A stretch of 64,000 bases of DNA from Acrocarpospora catenulata (GTDB lineage Bacteria; Actinomycetota; Actinomycetes; Streptosporangiales; Streptosporangiaceae), in NCBI RefSeq assembly GCF_018476525.1, contig NZ_JAHCST010000004.1:230833-294832 (forward strand). The letters run 5' to 3'. A model generated the notes under the pieces. That model searched no databases. It had not been told where the DNA came from and saw only the letters and a program-made list of their open reading frames with translations. Every line of letters starts with the position of its first letter. Position 1 is the stretch's first letter. Shown in pieces: positions 8,538-17,086 of the stretch. Both the position numbers and the translations under genes were made by a program.

Positions 8538-9305
8538 GTGGTCGCATACGGCATAGCCTGCGACATCACCGGCGCAGACCCCGGCCTGCTCGGGCGGATC
8601 GAGGCCAGCGCCTCGGCCGCCGAGCAGGCGGGGTTCGCCTCCTGGTGGGCCGGCGGCGACCGCGAACAGGTCGCCTCCGGCGGGCACGACGCGGTGCTCA
8701 CACTCCAGTGCGCGGCCCGGGCCACCGAGCGGCTGGGGCTGCGGCTCAGCGGGGACGTGCCGGTGGTGCGCAGCCCGGCCGTACGGGCCAAGCAGGTCGC
8801 CTCGCTGGACTGGTTCAGCCAGGGGCGGCTGGAGTACGGGCTGGACCTCGGCCCCGTACCGGACGCACTTCGCGACCAGGATGACGATCTGGATGCGGCG
8901 GCCGAGCACCTGGCCGCCATGCGGGCCCTGTGGTCCCAGCGCCGGGCGGTCTTCGAGGGCGAGCGGGTCGCGTTCCGCGGCGCGATAGCCCTGCCTCGCC
9001 CGGCCAAGATGCGGGTGCATGTGCGCCATGGCGACCGGCCGGTGCTTGACCTGCTCGCCCAGCAGGCCGATGGCTGGCTCGGCTGGCTGGTCCCGGCCGA
9101 GGAGCTGCCCGTGACGCTCGGCGAATTGAACGAGGCGCTCGCCGAAGCCGGGGAGGCGGAGGTCAGGCGCACTTGGCTGGTGGCCGCCGCCGAGTTCGCC
9201 CGGGCCAAGGAACTGCTGGCCAAGGAGCCCTCTCTGGGCGTGGACGAGCTGGTCGCCGTGTTCGGCGAGCTGCCCGCGCCCGAGCGGGTGCGCGAGCTGG
9301 CGTGA
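8538..9305 (+). CDS. LLM-class flavin/F420 oxidoreductase, short
   Basis: A 255-residue luciferase-like protein (VAYGIACDITGADPG, AEQAGFASWWAGGDRE, KQVASLDWFSQGRLEYGLDLG). It lacks part of the C-terminal barrel seen in 280-350 residue homologues. GTG 8538 follows the preceding stop by one base, so translational coupling replaces a strong Shine-Dalgarno. It is followed after 25 bp by a longer family member. The substrate is unknown. Confidence 0.75.
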   Translation: MVAYGIACDITGADPGLLGRIEASASAAEQAGFASWWAGGDREQVASGGHDAVLTLQCAARATERLGLRLSGDVPVVRSPAVRAKQVASLDWFSQGRLEYGLDLGPVPDALRDQDDDLDAAAEHLAAMRALWSQRRAVFEGERVAFRGAIALPRPAKMRVHVRHGDRPVLDLLAQQADGWLGWLVPAEELPVTLGELNEALAEAGEAEVRRTWLVAAAEFARAKELLAKEPSLGVDELVAVFGELPAPERVRELA

Positions 9306-9330
9306 GCCGTACGGAACGAAAGGAGCGGCG

Positions 9331-10215
9331 GTGGAGATCGGCCTGGTTGACCTGTTCGACGGGTCGGCGCAACGGGATCCCGCGTACATGCGGGCGTTCG
9401 CGCTGACCGCCGAGGAGGCCGGGTTCTCCTCGTTGTGGCTGCCCGAGCATCTGGTCTTCTTCGAGGAGTACGAGTCGGCCTATCCCTATCCGGCCGCGCC
9501 GAACCCGGCCAACCCGGAGGTGTCCGAAGTGCACACCTACGGGGACGCCGCCGCGTCCGCGCCCCGGGTGGAGGCGGCCGTGGAGCAGGGGCTGCTCGAA
9601 GTGCTCCAGACCGCGGCCGAACTGTGCCGGCACACCACGCGGCTGCGGATCGGCTCCTCGGTGCTGCTGCTGCCGTTGCGGAACCCGCGCCTGCTCGTCG
9701 GCGAGCTGGCCACGCTCGACCTGCTCACCGGCGGGCGCTTCGACCTGGGCGTCGGGGTCGGCTGGTCGGCGGAGGAGTACGCCGCCGCCGGGGTGCCCTT
9801 CGCCGAGCGCGGCGCCCGCTTCGAGCGGAACCTGGCCGCCATTCCCGAACTGTGGGGGAAACAGGAGATCGGGCGCCCCTTGCCGCGCGTCCTGGTGGGC
9901 GGCCACTCCCGCCCGGCCATCCGCCGCGCCGCCAGGTACGCCACCGGCTGGTACCCCTGGAACCTCACCACCGGCGAATTCGCCCACCACCTGGCCGAGA
10001 TCGAGGCCGGGCTGCGCGAGCACGGTCGGCCCCGCGAGGACTTCCATATCATCGCCGGGCTCCGCTTCCACGGCAGCCCCGCCGAACTCCGCCCGACCGT
10101 CGAGCGGTACCTGGAACTCGGCGCGGACGGCGTGAACCTCTCCCTGCGGATGACCCCCGAGACCTATCCCGAGACCATGCGCGAGGTCTCCCGAGCGCTG
10201 GGACTGGCGGCATGA
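9331..10215 (+). CDS. LLM-class F420-dependent oxidoreductase
   Basis: A 294-residue luciferase-like enzyme in the TIGR03619-like F420 group. Landmarks: MEIGLVDLFDG, AEEAGFSSLWLPEHLVF, IGSSVLLLPLRNPRLL, LDLLTGGRFDLGVGVGWSAEEYAAAG and RPLPRVLVGGHSRPAI. GTG 9331 has AAAGGAG ahead. Its stop overlaps the ATG of the next acyl-CoA dehydrogenase (ATGA), so it belongs to the same operon. It presumably oxidises or reduces an alcohol, ketone or ring intermediate of the same pathway. Confidence 0.9.
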   Translation: MEIGLVDLFDGSAQRDPAYMRAFALTAEEAGFSSLWLPEHLVFFEEYESAYPYPAAPNPANPEVSEVHTYGDAAASAPRVEAAVEQGLLEVLQTAAELCRHTTRLRIGSSVLLLPLRNPRLLVGELATLDLLTGGRFDLGVGVGWSAEEYAAAGVPFAERGARFERNLAAIPELWGKQEIGRPLPRVLVGGHSRPAIRRAARYATGWYPWNLTTGEFAHHLAEIEAGLREHGRPREDFHIIAGLRFHGSPAELRPTVERYLELGADGVNLSLRMTPETYPETMREVSRALGLAA

Positions 10216-11402
10216 ACGACATCGAGGAGTTCCGGACACAGGCGCGGGACTGGCTGACCGCGCACGTGCCGAAGGAGCCGCTCGGCTCCTGGACCAGCCC
10301 CGAGGGCTTCGCCCAGCACCGCGCCTGGGAACGGGTGCTGTTCGAGGGCGGGTACGCCGCCGTCGACTGGCCCGAGGAGTACGGCGGGCGCGGCGCCGAC
10401 CTGTTCCACACCATCGCCTTCGCCGAGGAGTACTACCGCGCCAAGGCCCCCGCCCGGATCAACATGGGCGGCCTCTACCTGCTCGGCCCGATCCTCATGC
10501 GGTACGGCACCGAGGAGCAGCGCCGCCGCTGGATCCCCCGGATGCTGTCCTGCGAGGACATCTGGTGCCAGGGCTTCAGCGAGCCCGACTCCGGCTCCGA
10601 CCTGGCCTCGCTGCGCACCCAGGCGGTCCGCGAGGGCGACGAGTTCGTCGTCAACGGCCAGAAGATCTGGACGTCGTTCGGCGGCTTCGCCGACTGGATC
10701 TTCGCCCTGGTGCGGACCGATCCCGAGGCGGGCCGGGAGAACAAGCACCGGGGGATCACCTTCCTCTGCGTGGACCTGCGTACTCCGGGCGTGGAGGTGC
10801 GCCCGCTGGCCATGGTTGACGGCACCAAGGCGTTCGCCGAGGTGTTCTTCACCGACGTACGGGTGCCGGTGGCCAACGTGGTCGGGGAGGTCGGCGACGG
10901 CTGGCGGGTGGCGATGTCCACCCTCGGCTTCGAGCGCGGGGCCGTCTTCGGCGACCACGCCAAGTACTCCGCCGACGTGGCGTCCTTCGCCTCGCTGGTG
11001 CTGGCCTGTGGCCTGGAGTCCGACGCGCTCGCCCTGGACGAGCTGGGGCGGCTGTTCGTGGAGACCGAGGTGTACCGGGCCAACGTGTACCGGCTGGCCG
11101 CCCTCGCCGAGCAGGGCACCGACCTGGACCTACGGGCCAGCGTCAACAAGCTCTACTGGACCGAGACCCAGCACCACATCTTCGCGGCCGGGCTGGACCT
11201 AATGGGTGCTTTGTCCCCACTTGGATACGATTCATCCGTAATGCGTAATACGCTCTCCCCGCGTGCTTTTGAGGCGTGGGCCGACTGGCACCACCGCTAC
11301 TGGTACGCCCGGGCCGCCATGATCTTCGGCGGCACCTCGGAGATCCAGCGGAACATCATCAGCGAACGCCTGCTCGGCCTGCCCAGGGAGCCCCGGCGAT
11401 GA
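10212..11402 (+). CDS. acyl-CoA dehydrogenase
   Basis: A complete 396-residue acyl-CoA dehydrogenase. QGFSEPDSGSDLASLRTQA and NGQKIWTSFGGFADWIFALV mark the FAD site. The tail GGTSEIQRNIISERLLGLP is the standard C-terminus. It overlaps the upstream F420-type gene and the downstream acyl-CoA dehydrogenase by ATGA at both ends. Such adjacent pairs often form alpha2beta2 enzymes (for example ChsE1-ChsE2). The would-be partner is truncated here, so this enzyme may have lost its partner. Confidence 0.92.
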   Translation: MNDIEEFRTQARDWLTAHVPKEPLGSWTSPEGFAQHRAWERVLFEGGYAAVDWPEEYGGRGADLFHTIAFAEEYYRAKAPARINMGGLYLLGPILMRYGTEEQRRRWIPRMLSCEDIWCQGFSEPDSGSDLASLRTQAVREGDEFVVNGQKIWTSFGGFADWIFALVRTDPEAGRENKHRGITFLCVDLRTPGVEVRPLAMVDGTKAFAEVFFTDVRVPVANVVGEVGDGWRVAMSTLGFERGAVFGDHAKYSADVASFASLVLACGLESDALALDELGRLFVETEVYRANVYRLAALAEQGTDLDLRASVNKLYWTETQHHIFAAGLDLMGALSPLGYDSSVMRNTLSPRAFEAWADWHHRYWYARAAMIFGGTSEIQRNIISERLLGLPREPRR

Positions 11403-12037
11403 ACGTCCCCCTCGACGAAGATCAGCGTGAACTGCTCAAGCTCACCCGCCGCCTCCTGGAGGAGCACGCGAGCGAGGATCACCTGCGCCGCCGGATGAAC
11501 CTGGACGCCGCCCACGATCCGGATCTGTGGCGGCGACTGGCCGACCTCGGCCTGATCTCCCTGGTGCTGGACGAACGCTGGGGCGGAGTCGGCCTGGGCG
11601 AACACGTACTGGCCCCCGTCCTGCACCTGCTGGGCGAGTTCGCCGTCCCCGAACCCTTCCTGGAAACCGTGGTGGCCGCCCTCCTCATCCAGGAGGCGTG
11701 CCCCGAGGAGTTCGCGGCGGCCTGGCTGCCGCGTATTGCCTCCGGCGACGCCGTGGTGGCCTTGTCGTTCGGGGCCCGTACGCCGGTCGTGCCTTATGCG
11801 GCTTCGGCGGATCTGGTGCTGGTATGCGATGGCGGCGTGGCCGCCGTCGAGACGGCGCCCAACGGCCCCGGCGGAGCCGGGTCCGGACCCGAAGGGTCAG
11901 AAGGGTGGGTGGGTGGGACGACAACCGCAAGTTCGGCGAAGCCGCCGGGTGGTCTTGGTCGTGGAGCCATTGGAGGAAGGACTGCGCGTCGGCGCGGGAG
12001 CTGCCTGGGGGTTTGGGGCGGCCGTTGGCGTAGGTGA
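11399..12037 (+). pseudogene. acyl-CoA dehydrogenase, 3'-truncated
   Basis: The reading frame starts with a good acyl-CoA dehydrogenase N-terminus (MNVPLDEDQRELLKLTRRLL, DLGLISLVLDERWGGVGLGEHV, AAWLPRIASGDAVVALSF). After about residue 155 (AVETAPNGPG) similarity stops. The rest, to the stop at 12037, reads antisense through the oppositely oriented DUF2063-like gene. The middle beta domain and the C-terminal helical domain that carries FAD and substrate contacts are missing, so it cannot be active. A deletion or rearrangement junction between about 11,870 and 11,950 explains it; an assembly join error is the alternative. Confidence 0.75.
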
Positions 12038-12245
12038 AGAAGGTGCGGGGGAAGTCGGGGCCGAGGGTGGCCACGACGTCGGGGAGAGCCGCCGCGACCA
12101 GGCCACGGCGTTTGGCGATCAGGCTGTGGGACTGGACGCGGAGGCGTACCGGGTCGAAGCCCGGAGGGTTGGGAGCACCCGCGACCAGGGCGGCGAGCAG
12201 GTCGCGCTGCGCGTCCGCCAGGCGACGGCGTGGGTCATCGTTCAT
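11685..12245 (-). pseudogene. SCO6045/DUF2063-like protein, C-terminus replaced
   Basis: From ATG 12245 (GTG 12263 also possible) the first 95 or so residues are convincing: RRLADAQRDLLAALVAGAPN, GFDPVRLRVQSHSLIAKRR and LPDVVATLGPDFPRTFFTYA. This is the small helical protein usually encoded beside DUF692 enzymes, where DUF2063/BufC-type proteins are thought to help substrate recognition. Beyond about 11,950 the frame turns into an Arg/Pro-rich readout antisense to the truncated acyl-CoA dehydrogenase and stops at 11685. The native C-terminus is therefore missing. Function of the remaining domain is uncertain. Confidence 0.6.
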
Positions 12246-12276
12246 GGGCGGATCCTCGTCCACGGCGTTCCGTTGT

Positions 12277-12396
12277 TCACCGGGGCTTCATGGATGCTGC
12301 TCACTGGGGCTTCATGGCGGCTGCTCACCAGGGGTCCATGGAAACTGTTCGCCGGGGATCCATGGAAACTGCTCACCGGGGCTTCATGGCGGTGCG
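12277..12396. repeat. five tandem 24-bp repeats at the DUF692 3' end
   Basis: Units start at 12277, 12301, 12325, 12349 and 12373, each following the pattern TCACCGGGGCTTCATGG plus seven bases. The fifth unit is the last codons and stop of the DUF692 gene (reading ...AMKPR-stop on the minus strand). The other four fill the gap to the next gene, so the coding end appears to have been amplified outward. Confidence 0.85.
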
Positions 12397-13239
12397 GATC
12401 TTGTCGAGTTCGGCGGCGAGGGTGGCGTCGCTGGGGTAGTTGTCGTCCCATTCGAGGAGGACCCCCGGTGGGCGTACCCGGGCGCAGAGTTCGGTCAGCA
12501 CGTCGAGGATGGCGTCGGGGACGGCGGCGGTGTGGGTGTCGTGCCAGATGCCGTCGTGGCTGTGGCCGCCGGCCACGTGGACGTAGGCCAGTTCGGCGAG
12601 CGGGAGCCGGTCCAGGGCGTCCCGGGCGTCCGAGCCCAGGTTGACCTCGTTGGTGTAGAGGTTGGCGACGTCGATCAGGAGTTTGATCCCAGTACGTTCG
12701 ACAAGTTCGCCAAGAAAGTCCGCCTCGGTGAGTTCGTCGTCGGGCCAGCCGAAGAGAGCGGCCACGTTCTCCAGGGCAAGCGGCACCGGCAAACAGTCCT
12801 GAGCAATCCGAATGTTCTCCACGACGACGTCAAGAGCGTCCCGGGTACGCGGAACAGGCAGCAGATGCCCAGCCTCCATACCGTCCCCACGGACGAAGGC
12901 GAGATGCTCACTGACCAGGGGCGCATCCAGAGCCTCCGCACAGGCCGCCAAATGCTCAAGTCGCGAAATTTCGGGCCTGTCGGCCCCACCGATCCCGAGC
13001 GCGACACCATGCGGAATCACCGGAACCCCCCGCCCCCGCAACACCCGCAACGACTCCGGAACCCGCCCCGGCCGAACGCCTTCCGCGATCACCTCGACGA
13101 ACTCCACCCCAGCCAGCCGCTCCACGGTCAGATCGATCTCCGCCCGCCAGCCGATACCAACCCCGAGCTCAACCCCCCCACCCGATTCCACACGACCGCC
13201 GGATTCCACACGACCGCTCAGCGCCGGATCAGCCGCCAC
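12373..13239 (-). CDS. DUF692 / MNIO-family multinuclear iron oxidative enzyme
   Basis: A TIM-barrel enzyme of the family that includes MbnB, TglH and BufB, which use an Fe(II)/Fe(III) cluster and O2 to rewrite cysteines or other residues in peptides. With GTG 13239 it is 288 residues. All expected metal-site segments are present: PHG at 76-78, SEHL at 110-113, LENVA around 156, IDVANLY at 189-195, [10 protein letters not shown] at 221-230, DTHTAAVP at 234-241 and LLEWDDN from 261. The start is uncertain: GTG codons at 13239, 13209 and 13191 are all possible, and an 18-bp repeat encodes GRVESG twice in this leader. It overlaps the Gly/Cys-rich membrane-protein gene by 11 bp, implying tight co-expression with its likely substrate. 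Confidence 0.85.
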   Translation of the reverse strand: MAADPALSGRVESGGRVESGGGVELGVGIGWRAEIDLTVERLAGVEFVEVIAEGVRPGRVPESLRVLRGRGVPVIPHGVALGIGGADRPEISRLEHLAACAEALDAPLVSEHLAFVRGDGMEAGHLLPVPRTRDALDVVVENIRIAQDCLPVPLALENVAALFGWPDDELTEADFLGELVERTGIKLLIDVANLYTNEVNLGSDARDALDRLPLAELAYVHVAGGHSHDGIWHDTHTAAVPDAILDVLTELCARVRPPGVLLEWDDNYPSDATLAAELDKIRTAMKPR

Positions 13240-14296
13240 CGCATCCACCACCACCACAACCGCCGCCCCCGCAGCTACTGCCACCCCCACAACTCGACCC
13301 ACCCCCGCCGAAGTCACCCCCGCCGATCCCGCCGCCGAAGTCCCCGCCGCCGATCCCGCCCCCGAAGTCCCCGTACCCACCGGAATCACCACCCCCGGTG
13401 GACCCGCCACAGGCACCGGCCGCACACCCCCCGGCCTGGCTGCCGACGTACTTGCCCTCCTCCCGCGAGATCTCCCCCGCGATCCCAGGATCGATCTCGC
13501 TGAGCCCGTACAACGCCACCGCCCCGGCCACCGCCGCGTACGCCGCCGTACCCACCTGCACCGGCGCCTGGTGATGGACGTGATGGTCGTTTTCCCACAC
13601 ATGCGGCGAGTAGGACGACCCAGACCCCCGCCGGTACTGACCGCGTGCGTTGACCAGCATCTCCCGCCCCGCGTTGGTCAGCAGATTGCGCAGGGTCTGC
13701 CGATGCACCAGATAGGTGATCAACCCGTACAGCGCAACCGGCACGAGGAGAACCAACCCCAAGATGTTCCCCACCGACACAGGCACGAAGAAGATGATCG
13801 ACACCACCCCACCGACCCAGGAGACGTCGGCCAGCACGACCAGCCACCCAAGGGATCGGTTGATCCCCCGCGCCTGGGTGAGCGCACTGTCGGGAACCAG
13901 ATAGGCCCGCCCCACCAGCCGGTGCATCACCCCGGTCATCGCGGGCCCCCACGCCACGGCCCGCCGCACCTCACTCGCCGTACGCCCACCGGGCACCGCG
14001 GCAAGATCGAGGATCTCCTGCTCCAGCGCCTCCCGCGCCCCGCCGGCCCCGGCGACGGTGGCCAGCCGCCCACCCCGGGAGACCCGCAGCTTGCCCTGCG
14101 CGCTGAGCATCGCGATGGCCGTGTTCACCGCCCGCCGCGGCCCACCGGCCAGATAGGCCAGCTCGTAGGCGTCCAGCCCGGCCGAACCGAGCACATGGGA
14201 GACCCGCACCCGCCGATGTTCGCGCCGCAGCCGCGACGCGGTGGAGAAGATGGCCACCGCGATGACGATCGCGGGGACGAGAAGCACGAACTCCAT
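13229..14296 (-). CDS. TIGR04222-type membrane protein with Gly/Cys-rich C-terminal tail
   Basis: A 355-residue membrane protein. One N-terminal transmembrane helix ([18 protein letters not shown]), a cytoplasmic domain ([19 protein letters not shown], then [16 protein letters not shown]), two close helices around residues 148-195, and a last segment of about 67 residues that is almost all Gly with six Cys near 291, 296, 336, 342, 347 and 352. The tail contains tandem DFGGGIGGG units. AGGAGG precedes the ATG. TIGR04222 proteins are, from memory, often encoded next to DUF692 enzymes. The tail is the obvious candidate for cysteine modification, but no substrate role is proven. Confidence 0.85.
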   Translation of the reverse strand: MEFVLLVPAIVIAVAIFSTASRLRREHRRVRVSHVLGSAGLDAYELAYLAGGPRRAVNTAIAMLSAQGKLRVSRGGRLATVAGAGGAREALEQEILDLAAVPGGRTASEVRRAVAWGPAMTGVMHRLVGRAYLVPDSALTQARGINRSLGWLVVLADVSWVGGVVSIIFFVPVSVGNILGLVLLVPVALYGLITYLVHRQTLRNLLTNAGREMLVNARGQYRRGSGSSYSPHVWENDHHVHHQAPVQVGTAAYAAVAGAVALYGLSEIDPGIAGEISREEGKYVGSQAGGCAAGACGGSTGGGDSGGYGDFGGGIGGGDFGGGIGGGDFGGGGSSCGGGSSCGGGGCGGGGCGGG

Positions 14297-14363
14297 GTCG
14301 CCTCCTGGGGGACTCCCCTCTGACAGGTAGACGATTCCACGCCCCAGGAAGTTTCACCACATT

Positions 14364-14401
14364 CGGTACGGCTCACGCCTGGCGGGACGTGAGCCGTACC
14401 G
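14364..14401. terminator. hairpin downstream of pckG
   Basis: A perfect 14-bp stem (CGGTACGGCTCACG and its complement) with a 10-nt loop lies 49 bp past the pckG stop and before the TIGR04222 gene on the same strand. It lacks a clear U tract. It probably stops or attenuates pckG read-through. Confidence 0.5.
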
Positions 14402-14449
14402 GACGAATCGGAACACCCGGCGACGCTGGCGGGCGTTCCAGTCAGGGGA

Positions 14450-16246
14450 TCAGCCCAGCCGGGCCACCAGCGCGTCGTACTCGTCCCAGAGTTCACGCGG
14501 CAGTTTGCTGCCGAAGGTGGCGAAGTGCTCGGGAATCAGCGCCGCCTCCTCCCGCCAGACCTCGCGGTCCACGGTGAGCAGCAGTTCCAGGTCGGCCGGG
14601 CTGATGTCCAGCCCTTCGGTGTCCAGTTCGGCGGGAAGCAGCCCGATCGGCGTCTGGACCGCCTCGGCCTCGCCGTTGAGCCGCTCCACGATCCACTTGA
14701 GGACCCGGCTGTTCTCCCCGAACCCGGGCCACACGAACCGGCCGGCGTCGTCCTTCCGGAACCAGTTGACGTAGTAGATGCGCGGCAGCCGGGCTCCGGG
14801 CGTGCGCCCGACGCGCAGCCAGTGGCCGAAGTAGTCGCCCATGTGGTAGCCGCAGAACGGCAGCATGGCGAACGGGTCCCGGCGCAGCTCGCCGACCTTG
14901 CCCTCGGCGGCCGCGGTCTTCTCCGAGGCCACGTTGGCACCGAGAAAGACGCCCTGCGCCCAGCTGAACGACTCGGTCACCAGCGGTACGGCGGTGGCGC
15001 GGCGCCCGCCGAACAGGATCGCCGAGATGGGCACGCCGTCCGGGTTCTGCCACTCCTTGGCGATGGTCGGGCACTGCTCGGCCGGGGTGGTGAAGCGGGC
15101 GTTCGGGTGTGCGGCGGGCTCGGGCGAGTCCGGGGTCCAGGAGCGGCCGCGCCAGTCGGTCAGGTGCGCGGGCGGCTCGTCGGTCAAGCCCTCCCACCAG
15201 ACGTCGCCGTCGTCGGTGAGCGCGACGTTGGTGAAGATGCTGTTGCCCCAGAGCGTCTTGATCGCGTTGGCGTTGGTGGTCTGGCCGGTGCCCGGGGCCA
15301 CGCCGAAGAAGCCCGCCTCGGGGTTGATGGCGTAGAGCCGGCCGTCGGGGCCGAAGCGCATCCAGGCGATGTCGTCGCCGATGGTCTCCACCTTCCAGCC
15401 GGGGATGGTCGGCTGGAGCATGGCCAGGTTGGTCTTGCCGCAGGCGGACGGGAAGGCGGCCGCCACGTACCTGGCCTCACCCTTGGGCGGGGTGAGCTTG
15501 AGGATCAGCATGTGCTCGGCCAGCCAGCCCTCGTCCCTGGCCATGGTGCTGGCGATGCGGAGCGCGTAGCACTTCTTGCCCAGCAGGGCGTTGCCGCCGT
15601 AGCCGGAGCCGTACGACCAGATCTCCCTGGTCTCCGGGAAGTGGCTGATGTACTTGGTCTGGTTGCACGGCCAGGGCACGTCGGCCTGGCCCGGCTCCAG
15701 CGGGGCGCCGACCGAGTGCACGGCCTTGACGAAATCGCCCCGCTCCTCGATCAGGCGGAGCGCGTCCTCCCCCATCCGGGTCATCACCCGCATGGATACC
15801 GCCACGTACGCCGAGTCGGTGATCTCCACGCCGAGCTGCGAGATGCTGCCGCCCAGGGGGCCCATGCAGAACGGGACGACGTACATGGTCCGCCCGCGCA
15901 TGCAGCCCCGGAAGAGCTTGCCGAAGGTGGCGCGCATCTCGGCGGGCGCGATCCAGTTGTTGGTCGGGCCGGCGTCTTCCTCGCGCTCGGAGCAGATGAA
16001 GGTACGGTCCTCCACCCGGGCCACGTCGCTCGGGTCTGAGGCCGCGTGGAAGCTGTTGGGCCGCTGGATCAGCCGCGTGAGGGTGCCCTGGTCGACCAGG
16101 AGGTTGGTGAGCCGGGTCCACTCCGCCTCGGAGCCGTCACACCATTCGATCCGGTCCGGCTCGGTCAGTTCGGCGATCTCGGTCACCCAGTCCGCCAGAC
16201 CCGCGTGACTGGTCGGGTGGCGCGCTATGTCAGAAATGACGGACAT
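14450..16246 (-). CDS. pckG: phosphoenolpyruvate carboxykinase (GTP)
   Basis: A 598-residue cytosolic enzyme converting oxaloacetate and GTP to PEP, CO2 and GDP, the first step of gluconeogenesis from acids and lipids. Landmarks: [13 protein letters not shown] substrate loop ([13 protein letters not shown]), [20 protein letters not shown], the P-loop [13 protein letters not shown] near residues 265-275 with the reactive Cys, and IGDDIAWMR for metal. Length matches the GTP family (about 600), not the ATP family (about 540). AAAGGAG precedes the ATG. It fits the lipid-degrading island nearby. The 245-bp upstream region carries two GntR/DasR-like sites. Confidence 0.97.
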   Translation of the reverse strand: MSVISDIARHPTSHAGLADWVTEIAELTEPDRIEWCDGSEAEWTRLTNLLVDQGTLTRLIQRPNSFHAASDPSDVARVEDRTFICSEREEDAGPTNNWIAPAEMRATFGKLFRGCMRGRTMYVVPFCMGPLGGSISQLGVEITDSAYVAVSMRVMTRMGEDALRLIEERGDFVKAVHSVGAPLEPGQADVPWPCNQTKYISHFPETREIWSYGSGYGGNALLGKKCYALRIASTMARDEGWLAEHMLILKLTPPKGEARYVAAAFPSACGKTNLAMLQPTIPGWKVETIGDDIAWMRFGPDGRLYAINPEAGFFGVAPGTGQTTNANAIKTLWGNSIFTNVALTDDGDVWWEGLTDEPPAHLTDWRGRSWTPDSPEPAAHPNARFTTPAEQCPTIAKEWQNPDGVPISAILFGGRRATAVPLVTESFSWAQGVFLGANVASEKTAAAEGKVGELRRDPFAMLPFCGYHMGDYFGHWLRVGRTPGARLPRIYYVNWFRKDDAGRFVWPGFGENSRVLKWIVERLNGEAEAVQTPIGLLPAELDTEGLDISPADLELLLTVDREVWREEAALIPEHFATFGSKLPRELWDEYDALVARLG

Positions 16247-16311
16247 CCGGGACGGCTCCTTTGTCTCGCAGGGGCCAAATCATCATTGACGATTCACACG
16301 CAATCCATCCA

Positions 16312-16327
16312 ATTGGCATAGACCAGT
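16312..16327. promoter_or_regulatory. GntR/DasR-like site 1 upstream of pckG
   Basis: ATTGGCATAGACCAGT resembles the DasR/HutC-type operator core TGGTCTAGACCA and lies 66 bp before the pckG start. A second copy lies at 16445-16460. The binding protein is not in this window. Confidence 0.5.
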
Positions 16328-16444
16328 GCGATTTTACCGTCTCCGCAGGCGTCAAGACGCAGGTCAGAGCCGCTGCGACGCCCAAAATCCGGCCCGATTC
16401 AAAGAAAAACGCCGTCCCCCTTACCAAGATTTTCCGGCCTGCCT

Positions 16445-16460
16445 ATTGGTATAGGCCAAT
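16445..16460. promoter_or_regulatory. GntR/DasR-like site 2 upstream of pckG
   Basis: ATTGGTATAGGCCAAT has inverted ends (ATTGG and CCAAT) and the TGGTATAG-type core seen in GntR operators. It lies between pckG and the next gene upstream, and could act on pckG from about -200. Confidence 0.5.
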
Positions 16461-16491
16461 GGCGGTGGTCCAGACCTTTTTTGGTAATGGT

Positions 16492-17010
16492 TTAGTCCAC
16501 TACGTCGGGCCCCTCGGCCCGGACCCGATCCACGTGCTGAAGGGCATCCCGCAGGTCAGCGAGCCAGGTGTCGGTGTGTTTGCCGACCAGGCGGACGCAC
16601 CAGGCCAGCGCGTCGGAGCGGCTGCGCGCGACACCTGCGGCGACAAGTGTGTCGAGCGTCTGCCGTTCGGGCTGCCGGAGCCGGGTCATCACCGGCACCG
16701 AAAGAGTGGTGAACATCACTGTCTCGGGTCCGACCGTGACCCCCCAGGAGACCTTCCGGCGGAACCGGTGCTCGGCCTCCCTGGCGATGTCGATCCGGCG
16801 CTCCCGGGTCTCCTCGCGGAAACGCTCGACGTACCCCTCAAGGGCGGCGGCGCGCTCGACCTCGGGCAGGTCGTCGACGACGGTCAGCGGCGGGAGCGCA
16901 CCGAGCACGGTGATCTCCTCGCGGTCCAGCACGATCTCCGGGCGTTCGGTGAACCAGCCCTCGGGGAGCCGCCCGGTGAACCAGCCTTTCAGCTGTTCCT
17001 CTGCATTCAT
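16492..17010 (-). CDS. conserved hypothetical protein with C-terminal ribbon-helix-helix-like region
   Basis: A 172-residue soluble protein. The N-terminus (EEQLKGWFTGRLPEGWFTERP, then LDREEITVLGALPP) and the C-terminus (MTRLRQPERQTLDTLVAAGVA, then SRSDALAWCVRLVGKH) recall a conserved actinobacterial family. The last 70 residues look like a CopG/RHH-type DNA-binding or dimerisation segment. No Shine-Dalgarno precedes ATG 17010. TAATGT sits seven bases upstream, so the mRNA is probably leaderless. A 16-bp palindrome at the start codon suggests autoregulation. No function is known to me. Confidence 0.75.
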   Translation of the reverse strand: MNAEEQLKGWFTGRLPEGWFTERPEIVLDREEITVLGALPPLTVVDDLPEVERAAALEGYVERFREETRERRIDIAREAEHRFRRKVSWGVTVGPETVMFTTLSVPVMTRLRQPERQTLDTLVAAGVARSRSDALAWCVRLVGKHTDTWLADLRDALQHVDRVRAEGPDVVD

Positions 17011-17025
17011 GTAATCAACATTACA
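17010..17025. promoter_or_regulatory. palindrome over the promoter and start codon
   Basis: TGTAATCAACATTACA (6-bp arms, 4-bp spacer) covers the presumed -10 element and abuts the first base of the ATG of the leftward hypothetical gene. A bound dimer would block transcription directly. Confidence 0.5.
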
Positions 17026-17086
17026 TCGATTACGCCCGCGAGCAAGAGATTGACGGTGACTAGTTTTTGAGAGTTACTATCAATTC

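Noticed and set aside
13230..13400. Short-period CCG-rich repeats that might be a CRISPR or minisatellite
   Set aside because: They are the codons of the Gly-rich tail (27-bp coding repeats), with no spacers.
16261..17070. Rightward reading frame over the pckG promoter and the hypothetical gene
   Set aside because: It runs antisense to a better gene and has no coding-type codon bias or start signal.
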